The position numbers and the translations under genes were made by a program. Under the pieces are notes generated by a model. It saw only the letters and a program-made list of their open reading frames with translations. It was not told the DNA's origin and ran no database searches. Shown here in pieces: positions 8,415 through 15,807 of a stretch of 20,028 nucleotides of DNA (the first letter of the stretch is position 1; every line of letters starts with the position of its first letter). Origin of the DNA: JAMCXS01 sp964459065 (GTDB lineage Bacteria > Acidobacteriota > Terriglobia > UBA7540). Where the stretch lies: positions 1-20,028 of the forward strand of contig CAYWMN010000047.1 of NCBI GenBank assembly GCA_964459065.1, read 5' to 3'.

Positions 8415-9179
8415 CTACCGGACCAGGCGGCCCAGCAGCTTTTTCAGAAGATGATCAGCCGGAAACCCTTGTCCCAGGTGCTGTCGAAAACCCTCGGCCC
8501 AACCGAAGCCGCTGCTTTTCCCTACTTCCTGCGCGAACTTTCGCATGGTCACAAGGGTTCCTGGAATTTCCTGCTGCGTTTTGAGCCAGGCTTGCTGACT
8601 TTCGTGGCAGGCCAGCATTTCCTCCTTGCGCTTGAGGGTTTTGCTGATGTTGACGTAGGTGCTGGAGGGGATTTTGCCGCCCAGGATGTCTCGCCGGCCG
8701 AAGGCGTCGGCGTAGTAAAGGTGGGGAACGCCGGGCAAAGGCGGCGCCGGGCGCCGGCGGCCCGTGCTGTAGTTCGGAGCCATTGCCCCGAAGCAGGCGG
8801 TTTGGGTGAGACGGCTGACCATCTCGTGGTCAGCCATGTAATCGACCGGCGAGTGCGTAAACACCAGCACAGGGCGCACCTGGCGGACAAGTTCCATCAC
8901 TTTGTTCAGATGCGGGCGGTCATAAAAAATGAGCAGGTCCTTCCCCTTCAAACAGTGATACCGGGCCTCGATCAATGACGCTGCGCGAGCAGCTTCGCGC
9001 TGGCGCAAGGCCGCAATTTTGGCGGAAGGCAGAGTTGTGCTGCCGCAATCTCCCCCTGACATGGTTGCGAGGTGGACTGTCGCGCCCCGGGCCGCAAGGT
9101 GTGCCAAGGTCCCGGCGCAAAGGAACTCTGCGTCATCGGGATGGGCGAATAGTGCAAGAACGTTGATGGAATCTGGCAT
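8415..9179 (-). CDS. PIG-L/LmbE-family zinc-dependent deacetylase
   Basis: 254 residues from the ATG at 9179, which has AGGG 9 bases upstream; a TTG at 9233 overlapping the previous gene would add 18 residues that do not belong to the fold. The N-terminus shows the family hallmark LFAHPDDAE (His13, Asp16 as metal ligands), and HSPVDYMADHEMV supplies the third ligand (His118). Length is normal for the family. Family role: removal of N-acetyl groups from GlcNAc-containing molecules, such as glycolipid or thiol precursors, using zinc; the actual substrate here is unknown. No signal peptide, so cytoplasmic. It follows the UroD-family gene after 47 bases on the same strand and is probably co-transcribed with it. 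Together they resemble catabolic loci for modified sugars or glycosides, but that is only a suggestion. Confidence 0.88.
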   Translation of the reverse strand: MPDSINVLALFAHPDDAEFLCAGTLAHLAARGATVHLATMSGGDCGSTTLPSAKIAALRQREAARAASLIEARYHCLKGKDLLIFYDRPHLNKVMELVRQVRPVLVFTHSPVDYMADHEMVSRLTQTACFGAMAPNYSTGRRRPAPPLPGVPHLYYADAFGRRDILGGKIPSSTYVNISKTLKRKEEMLACHESQQAWLKTQQEIPGTLVTMRKFAQEVGKSSGFGWAEGFRQHLGQGFPADHLLKKLLGRLVR

Positions 9180-9226
9180 GGACTTTGACCCTGAATCTCC
9201 TCTTTGAGTGATTGCGTTTTCTATTG

Positions 9227-10447
9227 TTAACAAACCGCGTCGAGCATCGCAACAATGTTTTCCGGAGGAACGTCGGCCAGGACATTATGCACTTGCTGGA
9301 AAACGAATCCACCTCCCGAACTAAAAATACCGACCTGTTCCTTGACGTGTCGGCGAATCTCGCCGGGCGAAGCTTTCGGCAGGATTTCCTGTGTGTTGCA
9401 TCCGCCACCCCAAAACACCAAGTCCTTTCCGAATTCGCGTTTCAATTGGTTGGAATCCATTCCTGTGCAGGTGATCTGAACGGGATTAATGGCATCAAGA
9501 CCTGCGTCGATGAGATCGGGAAGGAGTTGCCGGACGCCGCCACAGCAGTGAAGCATCACTTTGACGTCAGCCAGTTCTTTTGATCGCCTCCACATCAGGC
9601 CGTGCCTGGGTTTGAAAAACTCGCGGTACATGGCCGGAGAAATCTGAGGTCCGGATTGCATGCCAAGATCGTCGCCAAAGGCGATGATGTCGATGTGGGG
9701 TCCTGCCGCTTTCAGAAAGTTCTCCAGGTTTGTGAGATGAATCTCAACCAGCCGGTCAAGAAAATCGTGAGCTTTCTTCGGCTCGCCTCCCAGAAGCATA
9801 TAAAAATTGTCGTTGCGATATAGAAATTGTCCTGACTCGAGGAGGTTGCCGCCAAACAGTCCGATAATCGCTCTGTCGGTCCGCGCGCGCAGCTTCTTTG
9901 CGCCTTCGGCTAAACATTTGAATCCCTCTTCGCCCTCTGCGAGCGGGCCTGGCGGGCTGGCAATTGAGTGCCACATCGATTCCTGCATGGCTGCCTCAAG
10001 AGTTTTGGGACCCGCTTCGTCGGCAAAGGGGAAGTACGCTTGCTCGAAATACAAGGCTCCATCCGGCATCCGGGCAATAATCCTTCCGCTCCTGGACCGG
10101 TAAACCCACTCGCCCTTCGCGCGTTCAGGCAGAGCCCACACGGGCATCTGGCACGGGGTGCCATCCGGCAACACCCAATCCGCCCATGAGTCGTCTTCCA
10201 GGGCAAAGCCGCGTCCAAGCTCGACGGTGTCGACGGCGAACCGGTCCAGAACGTCTTCATCCACAATTGCGAGTTGCTGAATGGGGTCATACACGCGGAT
10301 AGGTTTATCTGGAAGGCCGAGATGCTTGCGCAGTTTGGCGTAGCTGATTGCGGCAATCCCTGATGACCGATGGCCGGAAAGATCAATGGGGACGCGGTCG
10401 GGTTCATGATGAGCGAAGGCCGTAAGAACTCTTTCCCTGGATGTCAT
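9227..10447 (-). CDS. Uroporphyrinogen decarboxylase (UroD/MtaA)-family protein
   Basis: 406 residues from the ATG at 10447, preceded by GAGGAG with 8 bases spacing; a GTG at 10456 is less well placed. It begins TSRERVLTAFAHHEPDRVP, the usual opening of UroD-family paralogues in catabolic clusters. Metal-ligand positions known from the MtaA/CmuA methyltransferase branch appear to be present: His300-x-Cys302 in LHCCGGVRQLLPDLIDAG and Cys350 in WGGGCNTQ. This favours a corrinoid/thiol methyltransferase or related role over haem synthesis. It is longer than true HemE (about 350). No corrinoid protein or second methyltransferase is visible nearby, so the substrate is unknown. Cytoplasmic. First gene of a probable pair with the PIG-L deacetylase. 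I see no convincing promoter in the 217 bases upstream. Confidence 0.85.
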   Translation of the reverse strand: MTSRERVLTAFAHHEPDRVPIDLSGHRSSGIAAISYAKLRKHLGLPDKPIRVYDPIQQLAIVDEDVLDRFAVDTVELGRGFALEDDSWADWVLPDGTPCQMPVWALPERAKGEWVYRSRSGRIIARMPDGALYFEQAYFPFADEAGPKTLEAAMQESMWHSIASPPGPLAEGEEGFKCLAEGAKKLRARTDRAIIGLFGGNLLESGQFLYRNDNFYMLLGGEPKKAHDFLDRLVEIHLTNLENFLKAAGPHIDIIAFGDDLGMQSGPQISPAMYREFFKPRHGLMWRRSKELADVKVMLHCCGGVRQLLPDLIDAGLDAINPVQITCTGMDSNQLKREFGKDLVFWGGGCNTQEILPKASPGEIRRHVKEQVGIFSSGGGFVFQQVHNVLADVPPENIVAMLDAVC

Positions 10448-10664
10448 GTTTCTCACTCCTCATCCCGTGATGGGGGCTGCCGGACCGTTGGTTCGGAGTA
10501 CGGGTGTGCAGTTGAGATCGGAATGTTCGAAAAGGCCCACCGAGAATTTGGACCTTTGCCAGTAAGGTCTGGAGAGTGAATGTCGAATTCCGTGTGCGGG
10601 TAAATCCTCATAGCTTGTTTCAAGGACCAGGACGGATTCAGATGGCTGTTTCTTGTTGGCTTTC

Positions 10665-11612
10665 TTACCGCTCGGCTTTCCTGAATATGCGCCACTGGAA
10701 AAGGAGGGAATACTTCATGTATCGGTCAAAAAAGCTCCAGCCGTGTCCTCCGGGCCGCAGGGCATATTCGTGGGGGTAATTTTCTTTGCTGAGAATTTCG
10801 TCCAGCATGGCTGCGCCTTTTTCAAAGCCGTAACGATCCCGGTCTCCGCAGTCAAAATAGATTTTAAGGCCCTGGAAACGTTCGGGACGCCTGGCAAGCG
10901 TGAGCGGGCTGTTGGCTTCCCAATAAGCCTGGTTGAGCGGCGACCCGAAGGCATGCCTCAGAATCCGCGCGTAAAATCCCCAGCGGCCTTCGGGGGGAAT
11001 CGGGTCGGGGAACTTGGGCAGCAGGACGGCGCTGTGGGCGCTGACCGAACCGAAGACATCGGAGTGGCGCATGGCCAGGTGCAGCGCGCCGTAGCCTCCC
11101 ATGGAAAGACCGCTGATTCCGCGCGCGCCAGGTTCTGCAAGCGTCCGGTAGTGATGGTCGATATAGGGAACGAATTCGCGGATGAAGAAGTCTTCGTAGC
11201 GGACCCGGCCGTCTTCGGAATTGATGTAAAACGTCTCGCCGCCGTCAGGCATCACGACCAGGAATTTCCCGATTTTCCCTTCGGCGGTCAACTGATCAAA
11301 AGTTTCTTTCCCGCCGCGGTCGACCCAGCGATGGTCGTTGCCAAACAAACCGTGCAGAAAATAGAGAACAGGATAGCGCTTGGGCGCGGTGGATGCGTAG
11401 TCGGCTGGCAGATCAATGCAATAACCCACGGAGCGATGGAGAATCGCGCTGGGCACCGAACTGCATTTGACGGTGGTTGGTGGTGCTGCGGCGAGACGGC
11501 TGCACGCACCCGGCAAGATTAAAAGCAAAACCGCAAGACAGCAGGGAAACGTGAAACTCTTGCAGATTGCGCGCGGGCTTCGATGTCTTCTTAAATGTCG
11601 CCAAATTCTCAT
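10665..11612 (-). CDS. Secreted esterase, Ag85/esterase-D type alpha/beta hydrolase
   Basis: 315 residues. An Arg-rich N-terminus and hydrophobic stretch (about 22-42) form a signal peptide, probably cleaved after SRLAAA. The fold matches the putative esterase family (PF00756): oxyanion-type loop YFLHGLFGNDHRW (84-96), nucleophile elbow GLSMGGYGAL with Ser170, an Asp in DCGDRDRYGF (254 or 257) and His290 in PGGHGWSFF, giving a complete Ser-Asp-His triad. Relatives hydrolyse acyl esters, including acetyl or feruloyl groups on polysaccharides and S-formylglutathione; export argues for an extracytoplasmic polymer or lipid substrate. The ATG at 11612 lies 4 bases after the stop of the small secreted protein gene and lacks a clear ribosome site, so translation is probably coupled to that gene. 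Confidence 0.87.
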   Translation of the reverse strand: MRIWRHLRRHRSPRAICKSFTFPCCLAVLLLILPGACSRLAAAPPTTVKCSSVPSAILHRSVGYCIDLPADYASTAPKRYPVLYFLHGLFGNDHRWVDRGGKETFDQLTAEGKIGKFLVVMPDGGETFYINSEDGRVRYEDFFIREFVPYIDHHYRTLAEPGARGISGLSMGGYGALHLAMRHSDVFGSVSAHSAVLLPKFPDPIPPEGRWGFYARILRHAFGSPLNQAYWEANSPLTLARRPERFQGLKIYFDCGDRDRYGFEKGAAMLDEILSKENYPHEYALRPGGHGWSFFDRYMKYSLLFQWRIFRKAER

Positions 11613-11616
11613 TCAG

Positions 11617-12129
11617 TTAGTGCGGGGCTGGAGTGGTCACCTGGGTGTGCTGGCCTTCGACAAAAATATTGACTTTCCCGTTGCTCGAACCTGTTCCGAT
11701 TTCCCCGGCCGTTGACTTTCCCGCAACGCCTTGGGCGCCGGTCGTGTCATATAGAGACCCGTGAAAATCTTTCAGCAGAGGTTTTTTGCCGGCCTTCGTC
11801 TTCACTGATCCGGAATCCGAATCAGCCGACGATGGCAGCGCGGCAGGCTGTAACTCCACCACGGCTGTGTTTTCCGCCTGTCCCGATTTTGGTGCGGACT
11901 TTCCGGCAGCCTTGTTTCTTGCTTCCTTGGCGGCTTCGCGAGCTGCGGCGGAGGTGCTCACAAGAGTCAAATCCTGGAGCTTGGTCGAGGTTTTGGATGT
12001 TTTGGCTTTCGCGGGGGTTGATTTGGCTGCGCCGGGTATCGGAGTCTTGGCCTGGGCTTTGGCGCCAACGGGCAGCCATAAACCAAAAATTGAGGCGACG
12101 ATCGTAGCCTTCAGGAGCTTTGAGCGCAT
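11617..12129 (-). CDS. Small secreted Ala/Lys/Ser-rich protein of unknown function
   Basis: 170 residues. The start ATG at 12129 has GGGG 5 bases upstream and GGAG further up. Residues 1-25 form a clear signal peptide (MRSKLLKATIVASIFGLWL, then AKAQA). Residues 26-100 are low-complexity and rich in Ala, Lys, Thr and Ser, likely unstructured. The last 55 residues (KPLLKDFHGSLYDTTGAQGV... KVNIFVEGQHTQV) are more balanced and may be the functional part. I recognise no family. It is encoded directly ahead of the secreted esterase with a 4-base gap and behind a credible promoter, so the two products may act together in the periplasm or outside. It could be conserved only in close relatives. Confidence 0.7.
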   Translation of the reverse strand: MRSKLLKATIVASIFGLWLPVGAKAQAKTPIPGAAKSTPAKAKTSKTSTKLQDLTLVSTSAAAREAAKEARNKAAGKSAPKSGQAENTAVVELQPAALPSSADSDSGSVKTKAGKKPLLKDFHGSLYDTTGAQGVAGKSTAGEIGTGSSNGKVNIFVEGQHTQVTTPAPH

Positions 12130-12152
12130 ATCATCCCCAATCGAACTCCTTC

Positions 12153-12181
12153 ATTCTGTGCCTGATTATTGAACGAGTCAA
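12153..12181 (-). promoter_or_regulatory. Probable sigma70-type promoter for the secreted protein-esterase pair
   Basis: On the minus strand TTGACT (12181-12176) and CAGAAT (12158-12153) are 17 bases apart. The -35 box matches consensus at five positions and the -10 box at four. Transcription would start near 12146, about 17 bases before the ATG at 12129. Confidence 0.5.
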
Positions 12182-12243
12182 GCGAAGCTCATCATTACCT
12201 TCGCGCCAATCCTGCGGGCTAAAAACTGACGGTCGGAGGTTGC

Positions 12244-13518
12244 TTAGAACGACGAAATGAAATTACCTTCGCTATCAAACTGGAGAGAATAATTTTGGGG
12301 CTCAAGTCGCCAGCCCGGAAGTTGAGCCGCCTCCCGAGCGAGGGTTGCTGAGACGGCGACCCGGTTCAGAGCCAGGGTGTTTTGGATCCAGGTAATGCGC
12401 TGTTCTCCGGGGTTGGGGCTTCCCATTGTGGCCAGGGTTAGATTGAGAGCGGCGCGGTCGGAATCGAGATACATGGGCAGGCGGGCCATAATCGGATTCA
12501 GCGAAGTCTGCATATTGACATAAGTTTTTTGCAGATCGACTTTGCGGTACAGTCGCTCATGGATCACGTCCGCCAGCCCCACCCCCGCCGCGTTGCCGGC
12601 GCTTTCTTTTGTCAAATCGCGGACGTAAATCATCCCGATCTCGGGCAGTCCGTGCTGTGAGGTTCTTACGCCTCTTCCGATGACTTTGGTGTCCATCCCG
12701 GTTCCGCTGATGTTTTTTCCCAATTCGTTCACAACCAGGAGCTGAAGTTTTGAAAACGGCAGGCGGGGAACCAGCTTGCGAGCCACCGGCAGCATCGCTT
12801 CTTCCATGGCAATCATGCCCGTGGGGAGTGCGGCTTCAAGGGCTGCAACCTGGTGCATTTCATTTTCAGCAATCGCCAGTCCGAACAGGATTTTTCCTCT
12901 GGCCAGCGTTACGCCGGCCACAGCGCGGATCGCCTGCTCGAAGCCGATTTTGCGGCTCCAGCGATGAGCCTCTCGTGCTCCGTCGCGCTTGCCCAGGCCG
13001 ATGGCGATCATCTTGAGTAATCCGCTTTCGATTCCGCCGGCAAAGTCCGTGTGCGGTTTGACGCGATTCATCACCACCACGCCGTCCGCTTCCCAGGCGT
13101 TGCGGTCCATGAAGACCTGAATCCCCTCGGGCGTTGTGCCCAGAGAGACGGTCGTCATGTCGGATTTGATTTCAACCCCGATTCTTTCGGGCGTAACCCC
13201 GTAATCGGCAAGCACCGCGAGCTGGCCCTCGGCGGTCGCGCCGCCGTGGCTGCCCATGGCCGGAATCACAAATGGATGTGCGCCCTGAGCTTTCAGCCAG
13301 CCGCAGACGCTTTTCACGATTTCCTTCAGGTTGTCGATGCCCCGGCTTCCGACCGTGACCGCGATCCGCAGGCCCGAGAGCTTTTGGGGAGCGATCCCAA
13401 GCCCGGCAAGCTTTTGCCGGATTTCCCCGTTGAGATCAGCCAGCGCCGGCATGCTCGGGGAAGTCCTTTCCATTACGCTGAAGTCTTCGATTGGGATCGG
13501 TCCATTCATGGCCATCAT
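12244..13518 (-). CDS. DUF2088 (lactate racemase LarA N-domain-like) protein
   Basis: 424 residues, the length of LarA-family proteins. Recognisable family segments are VGSRGIDNLKEIVKSV (56-71), PAMGSHGGAT (86-95) and MNRVKPHTDFAGGIESGLLKM (150-170). In LarA, a nickel-pincer enzyme, a Pro-His-x-x-Ala-Gly motif carries a catalytic His and a Lys ten residues later is bonded to the cofactor. Here His156 is present but the next Lys (169) is 13 residues away, so lactate racemisation should not be assumed. It may be a racemase or epimerase for another hydroxy acid, or may not use the cofactor. No larB, larC or larE gene is in the window. No signal peptide. Three ATGs lie within ten bases of each other (13518, 13515, 13509); AGAGGG is best spaced for the second. 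Divergent from the sugar-alcohol dehydrogenase gene, so the two may share regulation. Confidence 0.82.
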   Translation of the reverse strand: MMAMNGPIPIEDFSVMERTSPSMPALADLNGEIRQKLAGLGIAPQKLSGLRIAVTVGSRGIDNLKEIVKSVCGWLKAQGAHPFVIPAMGSHGGATAEGQLAVLADYGVTPERIGVEIKSDMTTVSLGTTPEGIQVFMDRNAWEADGVVVMNRVKPHTDFAGGIESGLLKMIAIGLGKRDGAREAHRWSRKIGFEQAIRAVAGVTLARGKILFGLAIAENEMHQVAALEAALPTGMIAMEEAMLPVARKLVPRLPFSKLQLLVVNELGKNISGTGMDTKVIGRGVRTSQHGLPEIGMIYVRDLTKESAGNAAGVGLADVIHERLYRKVDLQKTYVNMQTSLNPIMARLPMYLDSDRAALNLTLATMGSPNPGEQRITWIQNTLALNRVAVSATLAREAAQLPGWRLEPQNYSLQFDSEGNFISSF

Positions 13519-13533
13519 TTACCCTCTAGCAGC

Positions 13534-13562
13534 AGCTTAACCGTGGAGTTTGCCACGGTCAA
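13534..13562 (-). promoter_or_regulatory. Candidate promoter of the DUF2088 gene with operator-like palindrome
   Basis: On the minus strand TTGACC (13562-13557) and a weak TAAGCT (13539-13534) are 17 bases apart. A perfect 7-bp inverted repeat with 6-base spacer, ACCGTGG (13540-13546) and CCACGGT (13553-13559), fills the spacer and overlaps the -35 box. That is where a repressor such as a LacI- or GntR-type protein would bind. No regulator gene is in the window. Confidence 0.4.
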
Positions 13563-13653
13563 ATAAGCTCGGCCTTCTCCGGGTTGGTTCAGCGGCGGCT
13601 GGCGCCTCGGGAGAGGGACTTAAGGCGCGCCACAACCCGCCTCGATTTTCAAT

Positions 13654-13682
13654 TTGGACATTCTCTGCGCTGCCGTTACAAT
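13654..13682 (+). promoter_or_regulatory. Strong-looking sigma70-type promoter of the dehydrogenase gene
   Basis: TTGGAC (13654-13659) and TACAAT (13677-13682) are 17 bases apart; the -10 box matches consensus at five of six positions. Transcription would start near 13689, about 20 bases before the ATG at 13710, leaving room only for the AAAGGAG ribosome site. Confidence 0.6.
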
Positions 13683-13709
13683 GCAACTTGTTTCAGCAAA
13701 GGAGCCACC

Positions 13710-14750
13710 ATGAAGGCAGCATTTTTGACGGGTTTGCGGCAGATCGCGATTCAGGAAACGGCGCAGCCCGAAATTGAAAATCCTCGGAGCGTCCTTTTAC
13801 GAATTGGGGCGGTGGGCGTGTGCGGATCGGACGTGCATTTCTTCACCACGGGACGGATCGGTTCGCTGGTGGCCAACTATCCGGAGGGAACCGGGCACGA
13901 GTGCGCCGGAACCGTGGTGGAAATCGGCAGCGAGGTCAGACACCTGAAAGTGGGCCAGCGGGTGGCCATCGATCCATTGATCAGGTGCGGAAAATGCGAT
14001 CAGTGCCTCTCGGGGCGGGAACACACCTGCCGGGACCAGCAATTCATGGGAGCGGCGGGCGGCGCCAGCGGCGCCTTGGCTGAATACGTGGTGATGCCGG
14101 AGGATTCTTGCTTTCCAATTCCCGACTCCATGACGCTAGCGCAGGCCACAGCGGTTGAACCATTCTCAATTGGACTTTATGCGCAGCGGCTGGCAGGGAC
14201 GCAGCCCGGAGCGAAGATCGCGATTCTGGGCAGCGGTCCCATTGGATTGTGCGTGCTGCTGGCCTGCAAGGCCGCCGGCAACTGCACGGCCTATGTGACC
14301 GACCTGATTGATGAACGGCTGGAAGCTGCCCGGCGCTGCGGAGCGGATTGGGTGAGAAACGCAAAGCAGGACGACATCGTGCGCCCTCTCCGCCAGGCGG
14401 AGCCGCTGGGAGTGGATTTTGTGTTTGAGTGCGCAGGCCAGCAGGAAACTCTTGACCAGTCGATCGAATTGCTGAAGCCGGGCAGAACGGTGCTCATTGT
14501 CGGCATTCCGGAGGTTGACCGCGTGAGTTTTGACGTCCACGCCGCGCGGCGCGCGGAAGTCAGCTTGCAGAGCGTCCGCAGGCAAAATGAATGCACGGCT
14601 GCGGCGATTGACCTGGTTGCGAGCGGCGCCATCAACTTGGACCCGTTGGTCACCCATCATTTTTCACTGGATGAAAGCCAACAAGCTTTCGACATGGTTG
14701 CGGATTACCGCGACGGAGTGATCAAAGCGATGATCCACGTTGCAGAATAG
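13710..14750 (+). CDS. Zinc-dependent sorbitol/alcohol dehydrogenase-like MDR enzyme
   Basis: 346 residues from the ATG at 13710, with AAAGGAG 5 bases upstream; the frame is open further upstream but that part runs through the promoter. Medium-chain dehydrogenase features are complete: catalytic zinc residues Cys38 (GVCGSD), His63-Glu64 (GTGHECAG) and Glu150 (AVEPFSIG), structural zinc Cys93, 96, 99 and 107 (CGKCDQC...HTC), and Rossmann motif GSGPIG (174-179). An Asp at the end of the second Rossmann strand (YVTDL) suggests NAD rather than NADP. The closest named group is the sorbitol/xylitol/L-idonate dehydrogenases, which oxidise polyols or sugar acids to ketoses; the exact substrate is not visible. 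Cytoplasmic. Divergent from the DUF2088 gene, which fits a shared role in hydroxy-acid or polyol use, an inference only. Confidence 0.9.
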   Translation: MKAAFLTGLRQIAIQETAQPEIENPRSVLLRIGAVGVCGSDVHFFTTGRIGSLVANYPEGTGHECAGTVVEIGSEVRHLKVGQRVAIDPLIRCGKCDQCLSGREHTCRDQQFMGAAGGASGALAEYVVMPEDSCFPIPDSMTLAQATAVEPFSIGLYAQRLAGTQPGAKIAILGSGPIGLCVLLACKAAGNCTAYVTDLIDERLEAARRCGADWVRNAKQDDIVRPLRQAEPLGVDFVFECAGQQETLDQSIELLKPGRTVLIVGIPEVDRVSFDVHAARRAEVSLQSVRRQNECTAAAIDLVASGAINLDPLVTHHFSLDESQQAFDMVADYRDGVIKAMIHVAE

Positions 14751-15066
14751 CGGCATCACTTGCCCACGTTTTGTTCGGTTGATTTCCCACGAAATCCTTT
14801 CGGTGAGGACCTTCCCCCTTTTTGTTACCTCAATCTATTTTTCGAATCTGGAAGGAAGCGCAGGGTCATACTCTGGCCCGGGCCGGCACGTTGTTTTCTC
14901 CAAGCCCTTTCAACCGGCGTTCAAAGGTCGTAAGCTACAGGAAATATCCGGCCAGCCGCTGATTGAGGCGGGGCAGGACCGGACCGGCCGGATGTTTATG
15001 AGTTGATGTCTGAATGCCTTGGAGCCTGAAGCGGCAATCATTCGTGGCTGAAAGGTTAACAGCGCA
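14751..15066. other. 316-base intergenic region with hairpins, no gene seen
   Basis: Between the dehydrogenase gene and the membrane-protein gene, both on the plus strand. Short open frames here have no ribosome sites or recognisable content. A 7-bp bulged hairpin (CACGAAA/TTTCGGTG, 14788-14805) is followed after a gap by five T (14819-14823), a weak terminator candidate at best. A much longer stem lies at 14942-14997. I found no convincing promoter for the downstream genes. Confidence 0.5.
14942..14997 (+). repeat. 12-bp stem with 32-base structured loop
   Basis: AAATATCCGGCC (14942-14953) pairs with GGCCGGATGTTT (14986-14997): eleven Watson-Crick pairs and one G-U. The loop contains its own 4-bp stem, CCGC (14956-14959) with GCGG (14968-14971). 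It ends 69 bases before the ATG of the membrane-protein gene. With no U-run beyond the GTTT it is not a classical terminator; it may be a leader RNA structure or a processing site. It matches no riboswitch consensus I know. Confidence 0.5.
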
Positions 15067-15783
15067 ATGTGGCGACAGGCGCTTGCAACTTCCATTCTGA
15101 TTTTCGCCGTATGGAGTGTGAGTTTCGTCCGTCAGCCGGCCGCACAAGCTGATCCGGCCGCGCCAGCTCAGCAGCCCGCCCAGAAGCCCGAATCGCAAGC
15201 ATGGGTGGCAAACGGCAAAGTCCTCGGAAAGCGAATCAAGACGGTGCCGGGAATGCTCTGCCAGGTCTGCGATAAACCCATCGGCAAAAATGATTTCACC
15301 TTCATCGTCAGGGGACAGCGGATCGGGGTTCACAAGGGGCGCTGCTACGCAGCGTTGCTGCGGCATCCTTACCATTTTCTGGAAGTCCTTCAGCCGCACG
15401 GAGCGTTTCTGGGCGCGGGAACCGAAGGACAAGAAGTCTCGTTCGCGTGGTTCCTGGTGGGCTTGTATGTTTTGACCGGGTTGGTATTTGGTGCGCTCGC
15501 CGCCCACCAGGCTCTTCATCGCGGCCGGAGCCCGGTGGCGTGGTTCGGATGGGGACTGGCGCTCAACGTGGTCGGATATCTCCTGCTGCTCGCACGGCCG
15601 GCAAAGCGTGCCGAGGGAATCATGTGTATCCCTGTGGGGCTTCGAAAAGTCCACGCAACGCCGGAGCCGAGCTCTTGTCCTGAGTGTGGCAAAACAAATC
15701 ATCCCTCGGCTGAGCGGTGCGCCGGTTGTGGAGCCGCGTTGCGGCCGTCATCTGAATCAGAGGTTCACAAAGCCGGCTTTTGA
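15067..15783 (+). CDS. Membrane protein with CxxC/HxxxC site and C-terminal zinc ribbon
   Basis: 238 residues; the ATG at 15067 has AAAGG about 11 bases upstream. A hydrophobic N-terminus (5-20) followed by AQADPAAPAQ looks like a signal peptide or anchor. Next is a likely exported domain with MLCQVCDKPIGKNDFTFIVRG (Cys65, Cys68) and GVHKGRCYAAL (His89, Cys93), a four-ligand metal site resembling half of a LIM or YHS-like knuckle. Two membrane helices follow (about 123-147 and 156-177). The C-terminus is a zinc ribbon, CPECGKTNHPSAERCAGCG (Cys204, 207, 218, 221). If the N-terminal stretch is cleaved, the two helices leave both metal sites outside the cytoplasm; if it stays as a third helix, they lie on opposite sides. 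I do not recognise a named family. Its place immediately before the flavin/iron-sulfur fusion and a copper ATPase suggests metal binding or hand-over in that system. Confidence 0.78.
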   Translation: MWRQALATSILIFAVWSVSFVRQPAAQADPAAPAQQPAQKPESQAWVANGKVLGKRIKTVPGMLCQVCDKPIGKNDFTFIVRGQRIGVHKGRCYAALLRHPYHFLEVLQPHGAFLGAGTEGQEVSFAWFLVGLYVLTGLVFGALAAHQALHRGRSPVAWFGWGLALNVVGYLLLLARPAKRAEGIMCIPVGLRKVHATPEPSSCPECGKTNHPSAERCAGCGAALRPSSESEVHKAGF

Positions 15784-15807
15784 GGAAGCCGGCCGGAGGA
15801 GTTGACG

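Noticed and set aside
8253..8978. Plus-strand open frame of 241 codons
   Set aside because: It is antisense to the PIG-L deacetylase with its intact metal motifs.
10480..10496. Hairpin CCGGACC/GGTTCGG upstream of the UroD-family gene
   Set aside because: It is paired only with a G-U on the plus strand and has a mismatch on the transcribed strand; no U-run follows.
10453..10695. Small minus-strand gene between the esterase and the UroD-family gene
   Set aside because: It overlaps the esterase end, runs over the UroD ribosome site, has no ribosome site of its own and no recognisable domain.
11499..11506. Lipoprotein signal (Cys37) on the esterase
   Set aside because: The sequence before the Cys is LPGAC, with Pro at -3, which is not a proper lipobox; ordinary signal cleavage is more likely.
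10653..11522. Plus-strand open frame of 289 codons
   Set aside because: It is antisense to the esterase, which has a full catalytic triad and a signal peptide; the plus-strand translation shows no domain.
14935..15702. Minus-strand open frame of 255 codons
   Set aside because: It is antisense to the membrane protein with ordered Cys motifs, and its own translation looks random.
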